64,000 nt of DNA, from positions 9,992,001 through 10,056,000 of the forward strand of contig OX326958.1 of the NCBI GenBank assembly GCA_946800325.1. Reading direction: 5' to 3'. This document shows positions 41,061 through 54,480 of the stretch, piece by piece. This stretch comes from Luzula sylvatica. Lineage: Eukaryota > Streptophyta > Magnoliopsida > Poales > Juncaceae. The first letter of the stretch is position 1. Each line of letters starts with the position of its first letter. The notes under the pieces were generated by a model. It did no database searches, was not told the origin of the DNA, and was given only the letters and a program-made list of their open reading frames with translations. The position numbers and the translations under genes were made by a program.

Positions 41061-43974
41061 AAAACCTTCAAAAAATTTAATTGTGATAATTTTGAAAAAA
41101 TGTTAAAATTAAAGTGTAACACAAGATAAATACTCAATTTTCATATCGTACTCAAAATACTCCATAATCGAAGACTAACAAACACAAATTTCCTTTTTTT
41201 AAAACTTTTCTTAAAAATGCTAAAACAGAAGTCTAACACCTTCAAAAAATTCAGTTATGATGTTATTAAAAAAATGTTAAAATTAAAGTGTAACACAAGA
41301 AAAATACTCAACTTTCATGTCGTACTCAAAATCCTCCGTAATTGAAGACAAACAGACAAATTAAAATTTTTTCAAAAATTTCATACAAATACAAAAAATG
41401 AAGTTTAACACCTTCAAAAAATTCAATTATGATATTTTTTTAAATATGTTAAAATTTATGTGTAACACGAGCAAAATACTCAATTTTCATGTCGTACTCA
41501 AAATACTCTATAATTGAAGACTATCACACACAAATTTCAATTTTTTAAAAAATTTCATAAAAATGGAAATAGTGAAGTTAAACACCATCAGAAAAACCTT
41601 CAAAAAATTCACTATTATATTTTTTTAAAAATGTTAAAGTTGAAGTGTAACACAACAAAAATACTCAATTTTCATACTCAAAATACTCCGTAATTGAAGA
41701 CTAACACACATAGATTTTCAATTTTTCAAAATTTTCATAAAAATGTAAAAAGTGAAGTTTAACACCTTCAAAAAAACTTAATTATGATATTTTGTAAAAA
41801 ATGTTAAAGTTAAAGTGTAACACAAGAAAATACTCAATTCTTATGTCGTACCCAAAATACTTCGTAATTGAAGACTAACACACACAAATTTCATATGTTT
41901 CAAAAAATTCTTAAAAATGCAAAAAGTGAAGTTTAACACCTTCAAAAAAACCTTCAAAAAATTTAATTATGATATTTTTGAAAAAATGTTAAAATTAAAG
42001 TATAACACAAGCAAAATACATAAGTTTCATGGTGTACTCAAAATACTCCGTAATTCAAGACTAACACACGCAAATTTCAATTGTTTCAAAAATTTCATAC
42101 AAATGCAAAAAGTGAAGTTTAACACCTGCAAAAAATTCAATTATGATATTTTTTTAAAAATGTTAAAATTGAAGTGTAACACAAGCTAAAGACTCAATTT
42201 TCATGTTGTACACAAAATACTCCGTAATTGAGGACTAATACACGCAAATTTAAATATTTTCAGAAATTTTTTTAAATGCAAAAATTGAAGTTTCACGCTA
42301 TCCAAAAAACCTTCAAAAATTTAATTGTGATAATTTTGAAAAAATGATAAAATTTAAGTGTAACACAAGACCAATACTCAATTTTCATATCATACTCAAA
42401 ATACACCATAATCGAAGACTAACAAACACAAATTTACTTTTTGTAAAACTTTTCTTAAAAATGCTAACACAGAAGTCTAACACCTTCAAAAAATTCAGTT
42501 ATGATATTTTTAAAAAAATGTTAAAATTAAAGTGAAACACAAGAAAAATACTCAACTTTCATGTCGTACTCAAAATACTCAGTAATTGATGACAAACATA
42601 CAAATTACAATTTTTTCAAAAATTTCATACAAATACAAAAAGTGAAGTTTAACACCTTCAAAAAATTCAATTATGATATTTATTTAAATATGTTAAAATT
42701 GAAGTGTAACACAAGCAAAATACTCAATTTTCATGTCTACTCAAAATACTCCGTAATTGAAGACTAACACACAAAAATTTCAATTTTTTCAAAAATTTCT
42801 TAAAAATGCAAACAGTGAAGTTAAACACCATCAGAAAAACCTTCAAAAAAATTTAATTATGATATTTTTTTAAAAATGTTAAATTTGAAGTGTAACACAA
42901 CAAAAATACTCAATTTTCATACTCAAAATACTCCGTAATTGAAGACTAACACACACAGATTTTAATTTTTTCAAAATTTTCATAAAAATTCAAAAAGGGA
43001 AATTTAACACCTTCAAAAAAACTCATTTATGATATTTTGTAAAAAATGTTAAAGTTAAAGTGTAACACAAGAAAAATACTCAATTCTTATGTCGTACCCA
43101 AAATACTTCGTAATTGAAGACTAACATACAAAAATTTCTTTTTTTTCAAAAAATTCTTCAAAATGCAAAAAGTGAAGTTTCACACCTTCAAAAAAACCTT
43201 CAAAAAAATTAATTATGATATTTTTGAAAAAATGTTAAAATTAAAGTGTAATACAAGCAAAATACATAAGTTTCATGGTGTACTCAAAATACTCCCTAAT
43301 TCAAGACTAACACACGCAAATTTCAATTGTTACGAAAATTTCTTACAAATGCAAAAAGTGTAGTTTAACACCTTGAAAAAATTCAATTATGATATTTTTT
43401 TTAAAATGTTAAAATTGAAGTGTAACACAAGCTAAATATTCATTTTTCATGTTGTACTCAAAATACTCCGTAATTGAGGACTAATACACACAAATTTAAA
43501 TTTTTTCAGAAATTTCTTTAAAATGCAAAAATTGAAGTTTCACACTATCCAAAAAACCTTCAAAAAATTTAATTGTGACAATTTTGAAAAAATGTTGAAA
43601 TTAAAGTGTAACACAACAAAAATACTCAATTTTCATATCGTACTCAAAATACTCCATAACCGAAGATTAACAAACACAAATTTCCTTTTTTTAAAACTTT
43701 TCTTAAAAATTCTAAAACAGAAGTCTAACACCTTCAAAAAATTCAGTTATGATATTGTATAAAAAATATTAAAATTAAAGTGTAACACAAGAAAAATACT
43801 CAACTTTCACGTCGTACTCAAAATACTCCGTAATTGAAGATAAACACACAAATTACAATTTTTTCAAAAATTTCATACAAATACAAAAAGTGAAGTTTAA
43901 CACCTTCAAAAAATTCAATTATGATAGTTTTTTAAATATGTTAAAATTGAAGTGTAACACAAGCAAAATACTCA

Positions 43975-44590
43975 ATTTTCATGTCGTACTCAAAATACTC
44001 CATAATCGAAGTCTAACAATCACAAATTTCTTTTTTTTCAAAAATTCTAAAATAGAAGGCTAACACCTTCTAAAAATGCAGTTATGATATTTTAAAAAAA
44101 TGTTAAAATTAAAGTGTAACACTAGAAAAACACTCAACTTTCATGTCGTACTCAAAATACTCCGTAATTGAAGACAACCACACAAATTACAATTTTTTCA
44201 AAAATTTCATACAAATACAAAAAGTGAAGTTTAACAACTACAAAAAATTCAATTATGATATTTGTTAAATATGTTAAAATTGAAGTGTAACACATGCAAA
44301 ATACTCAATTTTCATGTCGTACTCAAAATACTCCGTAATTGAAGACTAACACACACATATTTCAATTTTTTCAAAAATTTCTTAAAAATGCAAACAGTGA
44401 AGTTAAACACCATCAGAAAAAGCTTCAAAAAATTCATTTATGATATTTTGTAAAAAATGTTAAAGTTGAAGTGTAACACAACAAAAATACTCAATTTTCA
44501 TACTCAAAATACTCCGTAATTGAAGACTAACACACACAGATTTTAATTTTTTCAAAATTTTCATAAAAATGCAAAAAGTGAAGTTTAACA
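43975..44590. repeat. Family C block embedded between families D and E
   Basis: From 'ATAATCGAAGTCTAACAATC' (~43,991) onward the sequence follows 24,030-24,630 and 28,980-29,560 monomer for monomer. Shared rare traits include 'CACTAGAAAAACACTCAAC', 'CTTCTAAAAATGCAG' and 'CAGAAAAAGCTTCAAAAAAT'. It lacks 14 bp of one A subunit. Immediately after it the 1,754-bp HOR begins. It is a segment of family C about 15-20 kb from its closest relatives, moved by conversion or unequal exchange (inference). Confidence 0.75.
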
Positions 44591-46346
44591 CGTTCAAAAA
44601 AACTCAATTATGATATTTTGTAAAAAATGTTAAAGTTAAAGTGTAACACAAGAAAAATACTCAATTCTTATGTCGTACCCAAAATACTTCGTAATTGAAG
44701 ACTAACTCACACAAATTTCATTTTTTTTAAAAAATTCTTAAAAATGCAAAAAGTGAAGTTTAACACCTTCAAAAAAACATTAAAAAAAATTAATTAGGAT
44801 ATTTTTGAAAAAATGTTCAAATTAAAGTATAACACAAGCTAAATACATAAGTTTCATGGTGTACTCAAAATACTCCGTAATTCAAGACTAACACACGCAA
44901 ATTTCAATTGCTTCAAAAATTTCATACAAATGGAAAAAGTGAAGTTTAACACCTTCAAAAAATTCAATTATGATATTTTTTTTTCAAATGTTAAAATTGA
45001 AGTGTAACACAGCTAAATTCTCAATTTTCATGTTGTACTCAAAATACTCCGTAATTGAGGACTAATACACACAAATTATACTTTTTTCAGAAATTTCTTT
45101 AAAATGCAAAAATTGAAGTTTCACACTATCCAAAAAACCTTCAAAAAATTTAATTGTGATAATTTTGAAAAAATGTTGAAATTAAAGTGTAACACAAGAA
45201 AAATACTCAATTTTCATATCGTACTCAAAATACTCCATAATTGAAGACTAACAAACACAAATTTCCTTTTTTTCAAAAATTTCTTAAAAACGTTAAAACA
45301 GAAGTCTAACACCTTCAAAAAATTCAGTTATGATATTTTTAAAAAAATGTTAAAATTAAAGTGTAACACAAGTAAAATACTCAGCTTTCATGTCGTACTC
45401 AAAATACTCCGTAATAGAAGACAAACACACAAATTACAATTTTTTTTGAAAATTTCATACAAATAAAAAAAGTTAAGTTTAACACCTTCAAAAAATTCAA
45501 TTATGATATTTTTTTAAATATGTTCAAATTGAAGTGTAACATAAGAAAAATACTCAATTTTCATGTCGTACTCAAAATACTCCGTAATTGAAGAGTAACA
45601 CACGCAAATTTCAATTGTTTCGAAAATTTCTTACAAATGCAAAAATAGAAGTTTCACACTATCCAAAAAACCTTAAAAAAATTTAATTGTGATAATTTTG
45701 AAAAAATGTTTAAATTAAAGTGTAACACAAGAAAAATACTCAATTTTCATATCGTACTCAAAATACTCCATAATCGTAGACTAACAAACACAAATTTCCT
45801 TTTATTAAAACTTTTCTTAAAAATGCTAAAACATAAGTCTAACACCTTCAAAAAATACAGTTATGATATTTTAAAAAAAATGTTAAAATTAATGTGTAAG
45901 ACAAGAAAAATACTCAACTTTCATGTCGTACTCAAAATACTCCGTAATTGAAGTCAAACATACAAATTACAATTTTTTGAAAAATTTCATACAAATACAA
46001 AAAGTGAAGTTTAACACCTTCAAAAAAATTCAATTATGATATTTTTTTAAATATATTAAAATTGAAGTGTAACACAATCAAAATACTCAATTTTCATGTC
46101 CTACTCAAAATACACCGTAATTGAAGACTAACACACACAAATTTCAATTTTTTCAAAAATTTCTTAAAAATGCAAACAATGAAGTTAAACATCATCAGAA
46201 AAACTTTCAAAAAATTTAAAATTAATGTGTAACACAACAAAAATTCTCAATTTTAATACTCAAAATACTCCGTAATTGAAGACTAACACACACAGATTTT
46301 CAATTTTTCAAAATTTTCATAAAAATGCAAAAAGTGAAGTTTAACA
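44591..46346. repeat. Family E, 10-monomer HOR of ~1,754 bp, copy 1
   Basis: The unit is defined from the 'ACACGTT' variant; this marker occurs at 44,591, 46,347, 48,101 and 49,855. This copy is 1,756 bp because of small indels in T-tracts ('TTTTTTTTTCAAATG', ~44,980). Monomer types in order include CTCACACAAATTTC, CATAAGTTTCATGGTG, GAGGACTAATAC, ATAATTGAAGACTAACAAAC, AATAGAAGACAAAC, GAAGAGTAACACACGC, ATAATCGTAGAC and GAAGTCAAACATAC. Confidence 0.92.
46196..46235. repeat. Diagnostic ~35-bp B-subunit deletion of family E
   Basis: 'CAAAAAATTTAAAATTAATG' joins the start of the B subunit directly to its end, losing the 'ATTATGATATTTTT' core. The same junction is present at +1,754, +3,508 and ~+5,262 bp, in all four copies, so it predates the amplification and is a good marker for family E. 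Confidence 0.85.
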
Positions 46347-48100
46347 CGTTAAAAAAAACTCAATTATGATATTTTGTAAAAAATGTTAAAGTTAAAGTGT
46401 AACACAAGAAAAATACTCAATTCTTATGTCGTACCCAAAATACTTCGTAATTGAAGACTAACTCACACAAATTTCATTTTTTTTAAAAAATTCTTAAAAA
46501 TGCAAAAAGTGAAGTTTAACACCTTCAAAAAAACATTAAAAAAAATTAATTAGGATATTTTTGAAAAAATGTTCAAATTAAAGTATAACACAAGCTAAAT
46601 ACATAAGTTTCATGGTGTACTCAAAATACTCCGTAATTCAAGACTAACACACGCAAATTTCAATTGCTTCAAAAATTTCATACAAATGGAAAAAGTGAAG
46701 TTTAACACCTTCAAAAAATTCAATTATGATATTTTTTTCAAATGTTAAAATTGAAGTGTAACACAGCTAAATTCTCAATTTTCATGTTGTACTCAAAATA
46801 CTCCGTAATTGAGGACTAATACACACAAATTATACTTTTTTCAGAAATTTCTTTAAAATGCAAAAATTGAAGTTTGACACTATCCAAAAAACCTTCAAAA
46901 AATTTAATTGTGATAATTTTGAAAAAATGTTGAAATTAAAGTGTAACACAAGAAAAATACTCAATTTTCATATCGTACTCAAAATACTCCATAATTGAAG
47001 ACTAACAAACACAAATTTCCTTTTTTTCAAAAATTTCTTAAAAACGTTAAAACAGAAGTCTAACACCTTCAAAAAATTCAGTTATGATATTTTTAAAAAA
47101 ATGTTAAAATTAAAGTGTAACACAAGTAAAATACTCAGCTTTCATGTCGTACTCAAAATACTCCGTAATAGAAGACAAACACACAAATTACAATTTTTTT
47201 TGAAAATTTCATACAAATAAAAAAAGTTAAGTTTAACACCTTCAAAAAATTCAATTATGATATTTTTTTAAATATGTTAAAATTGAAGTGTAACATAAGA
47301 AAAATACTCAATTTTCATGTCGTACTCAAAATACTCCGTAATTGAAGAGTAACACACGCAAATTTCAATTGTTTCGAAAATTTCTTACAAATGCAAAAAT
47401 TGAAGTTTCACACTATCCAAAAAACCTTAAAAAAATTTAATTGTGATAATTTTGAAAAAATGTTTAAATTAAAGTGTAACACAAGAAAAATACTCAATTT
47501 TCATATCGTACTCAAAATACTCCATAATCGTAGACTAACAAACACAAATTTCCTTTTATTAAAACTTTTCTTAAAAATGCTAAAACATAAGTCTAACACC
47601 TTCAAAAAATACAGTTATGATATTTTAAAAAAAATGTTAAAATTAATGTGTAAGACAAGAAAAATACTCAACTTTCATGTCGTACTCAAAATACTCCGTA
47701 ATTGAAGTCAAACATACAAATTACAATTTTTTGAAAAATTTCATACAAATACAAAAAGTGAAGTTTAACACCTTCAAAAAAATTCAATTATGATATTTTT
47801 TTAAATATATTAAAATTGAAGTGTAACACAATCAAAATACTCAATTTTCATGTCCTACTCAAAATACACCGTAATTGAAGACTAACACACACAAATTTCA
47901 ATTTTTTCAAAAATTTCTTAAAAATGCAAACAATGAAGTTAAACATCATCAGAAAAACTTTCAAAAAATTTAAAATTAATGTGTAACACAACAAAAATTC
48001 TCAATTTTAATACTCAAAATACTCCGTAATTGAAGACTAACACACACAGATTTTCAATTTTTCAAAATTTTCATAAAAATGCAAAAAGTGAAGTTTAACA
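46347..48100. repeat. Family E, 1,754-bp HOR, copy 2
   Basis: Virtually identical to copies 3 and 4. One visible private change is GTTTGACAC at ~46,873, where the other copies read GTTTCACAC. Ten monomers start at about 46,456, 46,634, 46,808, 46,995, 47,167, 47,340, 47,527, 47,700, 47,875 and 48,025. The last intervals are affected by a shared 35-bp deletion. Confidence 0.93.
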
Positions 48101-49854
48101 CGTTAAAAAAAACTCAATTATGATATTTTGTAAAAAATGTTAAAGTTAAAGTGTAACACAAGAAAAATACTCAATTCTTATGTCGTACCCAAAATACTTC
48201 GTAATTGAAGACTAACTCACACAAATTTCATTTTTTTTAAAAAATTCTTAAAAATGCAAAAAGTGAAGTTTAACACCTTCAAAAAAACATTAAAAAAAAT
48301 TAATTAGGATATTTTTGAAAAAATGTTCAAATTAAAGTATAACACAAGCTAAATACATAAGTTTCATGGTGTACTCAAAATACTCCGTAATTCAAGACTA
48401 ACACACGCAAATTTCAATTGCTTCAAAAATTTCATACAAATGGAAAAAGTGAAGTTTAACACCTTCAAAAAATTCAATTATGATATTTTTTTCAAATGTT
48501 AAAATTGAAGTGTAACACAGCTAAATTCTCAATTTTCATGTTGTACTCAAAATACTCCGTAATTGAGGACTAATACACACAAATTATACTTTTTTCAGAA
48601 ATTTCTTTAAAATGCAAAAATTGAAGTTTCACACTATCCAAAAAACCTTCAAAAAATTTAATTGTGATAATTTTGAAAAAATGTTGAAATTAAAGTGTAA
48701 CACAAGAAAAATACTCAATTTTCATATCGTACTCAAAATACTCCATAATTGAAGACTAACAAACACAAATTTCCTTTTTTTCAAAAATTTCTTAAAAACG
48801 TTAAAACAGAAGTCTAACACCTTCAAAAAATTCAGTTATGATATTTTTAAAAAAATGTTAAAATTAAAGTGTAACACAAGTAAAATACTCAGCTTTCATG
48901 TCGTACTCAAAATACTCCGTAATAGAAGACAAACACACAAATTACAATTTTTTTTTAAAATTTCATACAAATACAAAAAGTTAAGTTTAACACCTTCAAA
49001 AAATTCAATTATGATATTTTTTTAAATATGTTAAAATTGAAGTGTAACATAAGAAAAATACTCAATTTTCATGTCGTACTCAAAATACTCCGTAATTGAA
49101 GAGTAACACACGCAAATTTCAATTGTTTCGAAAATTTCTTACAAATGCAAAAATTGAAGTTTCACACTATCCAAAAAACCTTAAAAAAATTTAATTGTGA
49201 TAATTTTGAAAAAATGTTTAAATTAAAGTGTAACACAAGAAAAATACTCAATTTTCATATCGTACTCAAAATACTCCATAATCGTAGACTAACAAACACA
49301 AATTTCCTTTTATTAAAACTTTTCTTAAAAATGCTAAAACATAAGTCTAACACCTTCAAAAAATACAGTTATGATATTTTAAAAAAAATGTTAAAATTAA
49401 TGTGTAAGACAAGAAAAATACTCAACTTTCATGTCGTACTCAAAATACTCCGTAATTGAAGTCAAACATACAAATTACAATTTTTTGAAAAATTTCATAC
49501 AAATACAAAAAGTGAAGTTTAACACCTTCAAAAAAATTCAATTATGATATTTTTTTAAATATATTAAAATTGAAGTGTAACACAATCAAAATACTCAATT
49601 TTCATGTCCTACTCAAAATACACCGTAATTGAAGACTAACACACACAAATTTCAATTTTTTCAAAAATTTCTTAAAAATGCAAACAATGAAGTTAAACAT
49701 CATCAGAAAAACTTTCAAAAAATTTAAAATTAATGTGTAACACAACAAAAATTCTCAATTTTAATACTCAAAATACTCCGTAATTGAAGACTAACACACA
49801 CAGATTTTCAATTTTTCAAAATTTTCATAAAAATGCAAAAAGTGAAGTTTAACA
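48101..49854. repeat. Family E, 1,754-bp HOR, copy 3
   Basis: Exactly 1,754 bp from copy 2. It shares with copy 4 the change from TTTTGAAAATTTC to TTTTTAAAATTTC and from AAATAAAAAAAG to AAATACAAAAAG near 48,950-48,980. That groups copies 3 and 4 as the most recent duplication. Confidence 0.93.
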
Positions 49855-51608
49855 CGTTAAAAAAAACTCAATTATGATATTTTGTAAAAAATGTTAAAGT
49901 TAAAGTGTAACACAAGAAAAATACTCAATTCTTATGTCGTACCCAAAATACTTCGTAATTGAAGACTAACTCACACAAATTTCATTTTTTTTAAAAAATT
50001 CTTAAAAATGCAAAAAGTGAAGTTTAACACCTTCAAAAAAACATTAAAAAAAATTAATTAGGATATTTTTGAAAAAAAGTTCAAATTAAAGTATAACACA
50101 AGCTAAATACATAAGTTTCATGGTGTACTCAAAATACTCCGTAATTCAAGACTAACACACGCAAATTTCAATTGCTTCAAAAATTTCATACAAATGGAAA
50201 AAGTGAAGTTTAACACCTTCAAAAAATTCAATTATGATATTTTTTTCAAATGTTAAAATTGAAGTGTAACACAGCTAAATTCTCAATTTTCATGTTGTAC
50301 TCAAAATACTCCGTAATTGAGGACTAATACACACAAATTATACTTTTTTCAGAAATTTCTTTAAAATGCAAAAATTGAAGTTTCACACTATCCAAAAAAC
50401 CTTCAAAAAATTTAATTGTGATAATTTTGAAAAAATGTTGAAATTAAAGTGTAACACAAGAAAAATACTCAATTTTCATATCGTACTCAAAATACTCCAT
50501 AATTGAAGACTAACAAACACAAATTTCCTTTTTTTCAAAAATTTCTTAAAAACGTTAAAACAGAAGTCTAACACCTTCAAAAAATTCAGTTATGATATTT
50601 TTAAAAAAATGTTAAAATTAAAGTGTAACACAAGTAAAATACTCAGCTTTCATGTCGTACTCAAAATACTCCGTAATAGAAGACAAACACACAAATTACA
50701 ATTTTTTTTTAAAATTTCATACAAATACAAAAAGTTAAGTTTAACACCTTCAAAAAATTCAATTATGATATTTTTTTAAATATGTTAAAATTGAAGTGTA
50801 ACATAAGAAAAATACTCAATTTTCATGTCGTACTCAAAATACTCCGTAATTGAAGAGTAACACACGCAAATTTCAATTGTTTCGAAAATTTCTTACAAAT
50901 GCAAAAATTGAAGTTTCACACTATCCAAAAAACCTTAAAAAAATTTAATTGTGATAATTTTGAAAAAATGTTTAAATTAAAGTGTAACACAAGAAAAATA
51001 CTCAATTTTCATATCGTACTCAAAATACTCCATAATCGTAGACTAACAAACACAAATATCCTTTTATTAAAACTTTTCTTAAAAATGCTAAAACATAAGT
51101 CTAACACCTCAAAAAATACAGTTATGATATTTTAAAAAAAATGTTAAAATTAATGTGTAAGACAAGAAAAATACTCAACTTTCATGTCGTACTCAAAATA
51201 CTCCGTAATTGAAGTCAAACATACAAATTACAATTTTTTGAAAAATTTCATACAAATACAAAAAGTGAAGTTTAACACCTTCAAAAAAATTCAATTATGA
51301 TATTTTTTTAAATATATTAAAATTGAAGTGTAACACAATCAAAATACTCAATTTTCATGTCCTACTCAAAATACTCCGTAATTGAAGACTAACACACACA
51401 AATTTCAATTTTTTCAAAAATTTCTTAAAAATGCAAACAATGAAGTTAAACATCATCAGAAAAACTTTCAAAAAATTTAAAATTAATGTGTAACACAACA
51501 AAAATACTCAATTTTAATACTCAAAATACTCCGTAATTGAAGACTAACACACACAGATTTTCAATTTTTCAAAATTTTGATAAAAATGCAAAAAGTGAAG
51601 TTTAACAC
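49855..51608. repeat. Family E, 1,754-bp HOR, copy 4 (last)
   Basis: Near-identical to copy 3, with private changes such as GAAAAAAAGTTC (~50,071), AAATATCC (~51,055) and ACCTCAAAAAAT (~51,107). Toward its end it collects differences (TACTCCG for TACACCG at ~51,374) and at ~51,609 it passes into D-like monomers. Confidence 0.92.
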
Positions 51609-54480
51609 CTCAAAAAAAATCTCAATTATGATATTTTGTAAAAATTTTTAAAGTTAAAGTGTAATACAAGAAAAATTCTCAATTCTTATGTCGTACCCAA
51701 AAAATACTTCGTAATTGAAGACTAACACACACAAATTTCATTTTTTTCAAAAAATTCTTCAAAATGCAAAAATTGAAGTTTAACACCATCAATAACACCT
51801 TCAAAAGATTAAATTATGATATTTTTGATAAAATGTTAAAATTAAAGTGTAACACAAGCAAAATACATAAGTTTCATGGTGTACTCAAAATACTCCATAA
51901 TTCAAGAGTAACACACGCAAATTTCAATTCTTTCGAAAATTTCTTACAAATGCAAAAAGTGTAGTTTAACACCTTCAAAAAATTCAATTATGATATTTTT
52001 TTAAAACTGTTAAAATTGAAGTATAACACAAGCAAAATACTCAATTTTCATGTCGTACTCAAAATACTCTATAATTGAAGACTAACACACACAAATTTCA
52101 ATTTTTTCAAAAATTTCTTAAAAATGCAAACAATGGACTTAAAACACCATCAGAAAAACCTTCAAAAAATTTAATTATGATATTTTTTAAAAAATGTTAA
52201 AGTTGAAGTGTAACACAAGAAAAATACTCAATTTTCACGTCGTACTCAAAATACTCCGTAATTCAATACAAACACACAAATTATAACTTTTTCAAAAATT
52301 TCATACAAATACAAAAAGTGAAGTTTAACACCTTCAAAAAATTCAATTATGATATTTTTTTTAAATATGTTAAAACTGAAGTGTAATACAAGCAAAATAC
52401 TCAACTTTCATGTCGTACTCAAAATACTCAGTAATTGAAGACTAACACACACAAATTTCAATTTTTTCAAAAATTTCTTAAAAATTCAAACAGTGAAGTT
52501 AAACACTATCAGAAAAACCTTGAAAAAATTTAATTATGATATTTTTTTAAAAATGTTAAAGTTGATGTGTAATGCAGCAAAAATACTCAATTTTCATACT
52601 CAAAATACTCCGTAATTGAAGACTAACACACACAGATTTTCAATTTTTCAAAATTTTCATAAAAATGCAAAAAGTGAAGTTTAACACCTTCAAAAAAACT
52701 CAATAACGATATTTGGTAAAAAATGTTAAAGTTAAAGTGTAACACAAGAAAAATACATAAGTTTCATGGTGTACTCAAAATACTTCGTAATTCAAGACTA
52801 ACACACGAAAATTTCAATTGTTTATAAAATTTCATACATTTGCAAAAAGTGAAGTTTAACACCTTCAAAAAATTCAATTATGATATTTCTTTAAAAATGT
52901 TAAAATTGAAGTGTAACACAAGCTAAATACTCAATTTTCATGTTGTACTCAAAATACTCCGTAATTGAGGACTACTACACACAAATTTAATTTTTTTCAG
53001 AAATTTCTTTAAAATGCAAAAATTGAAGTTTCACACTATCAAAAAACCTTCAAAAAATTTAATTGTCATAATTTTGGAAAAATGTTAAAATTAAAGTTTA
53101 ACACAAGAAAAATACTCAATTTTCATATTGTACTCAAAATACACCATAATCGAAGACTAACAAACACAAATTTCCTTTTTTTAAAACTTTTCTTAAAAAT
53201 GCTAAAACAGAAGTCTAACACCTTCAAAAATTCAGTTGTGATATTTTTAAAAAAATGTTAAAATTAAAGTGTAACACAAGAAAAATACACAACTTTCATG
53301 CCGTACTCGAAATACTCCGTAATTGATGACAAACACAAAAATTACAATTTTTTCAAAAATTTCATACAAATACAAAAAGTGAAGTTTAATACTTTCAAAA
53401 AATTGAATTATGATATTTTTTTAAATATGTTAAAATTGAAGTGTAACACAAGCAAAATACTCAATTTTCATGTCGTACTCAAAATACTCCGTAATTGAAG
53501 ACTAACACACACAAATTTCAATTTTTTCAAAAATTTCTTAAAAATGCAAACAGTGAAGCTAAAACACCATTAGAAAAACCTTCAGAAAATTTATTTATGA
53601 TATTTTTTTAAATATGTTAAAGTTGAAGTGTAACACAACAAAAATACTCAATTTTCATACTCAAAATACTCCGTAATTGAAGACTAACACACACAGATTT
53701 TAATTTTATCAAAATTTTCATAAAAATGCAAAAAGTGAAGTTTAACACCTTAAAAAAAACTCAATAATGATATTTTGTAAAAAATGTTAAAGTTAAAGTG
53801 TAACACAAGAAAAATACTCAGTACTTATGTCGTACCCAAAATACTTCGTAATTGAAGACTAACACACACAAATTTAATTTTTTTCAAAAAATTCTTAAAA
53901 ATGTAAAAAGTGAAGTTTACCACCTTCAAAAAAACGTTCAAAAAATTTAATTATGATATTTTTGAAAAAATGTTAAAATTAAAGTGTACCACAAGCAAAA
54001 TACATAAGTATCATGGTGTACTCAAAATACTCCGTAATTCAAGACTAACACGCGCAAATTTCAATTGTTTCAAAAATTTCTTACAACTGCAAAAAGTGAA
54101 GTTTAACCCCTTCAAAAAATTCAATTAGGATATTTTTTTAAAAATGTTTAAATTGAAGTGGAACACAAGCTAAATACTAAATTTTCATGTTGTACTCAAA
54201 ATACTCCGTAATTGAGGACTAATACACACAAATTTAAATTTTTTCAGGAATTCCTTTAAAATGCAAAAATTGAAGTTTCTCACTATACAAAAAACCTTGT
54301 CAAAATTTAATTGTGATAATTTTGAAAAAATGTTAAAATTAAAGTGTAACGCAAGCAAAATACATAAGTTTCATGGTGTACTCAAAATACTCCGTAATTC
54401 AAGACTAACACACAAATTTCAATTGTTCCAAAAATTTCTTACAAATGCAAAAAGTGAAGTTTAACACCTTCAAAAAATTC
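51609..54480. repeat. D-like monomers (region F), no exact HOR
   Basis: Monomer types and their order resemble family D (for example 'TTCATGCCGTACTCGAAATA' at ~53,295 corresponding to the family D landmark, 'TTCTTATGTCGTACCC', 'CATAAGTTTCATGGTG'). Individual monomers are more diverged and no exact period is visible. Several monomers carry unique changes, such as 'TAACGATATTTGG' at ~52,703. Confidence 0.75.

Larger units (their letters stand above)
32701..43975. repeat. Family D, seven-monomer HOR (~1,246-1,250 bp), about nine copies
   Basis: The landmark 'ATGTCGTACTCAAAATACTC' after 'CTCAACTTTC' (or its variant) falls at 33,351, 34,598, 35,284, 36,533, 37,779, 38,858, 40,108, 41,317, 42,561 and 43,809. 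Most spacings are 1,244-1,250 bp. Exceptions are 34,598-35,283 (686 bp, three monomers missing), 37,779-38,857 (1,079 bp, six monomers) and 40,108-41,316 (1,209 bp, internal deletion at ~41,030). Larger similarities also exist at offsets of 3,182 and 3,575 bp, so multi-copy blocks have been duplicated again. Copies differ by several per cent by eye. Confidence 0.85.
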
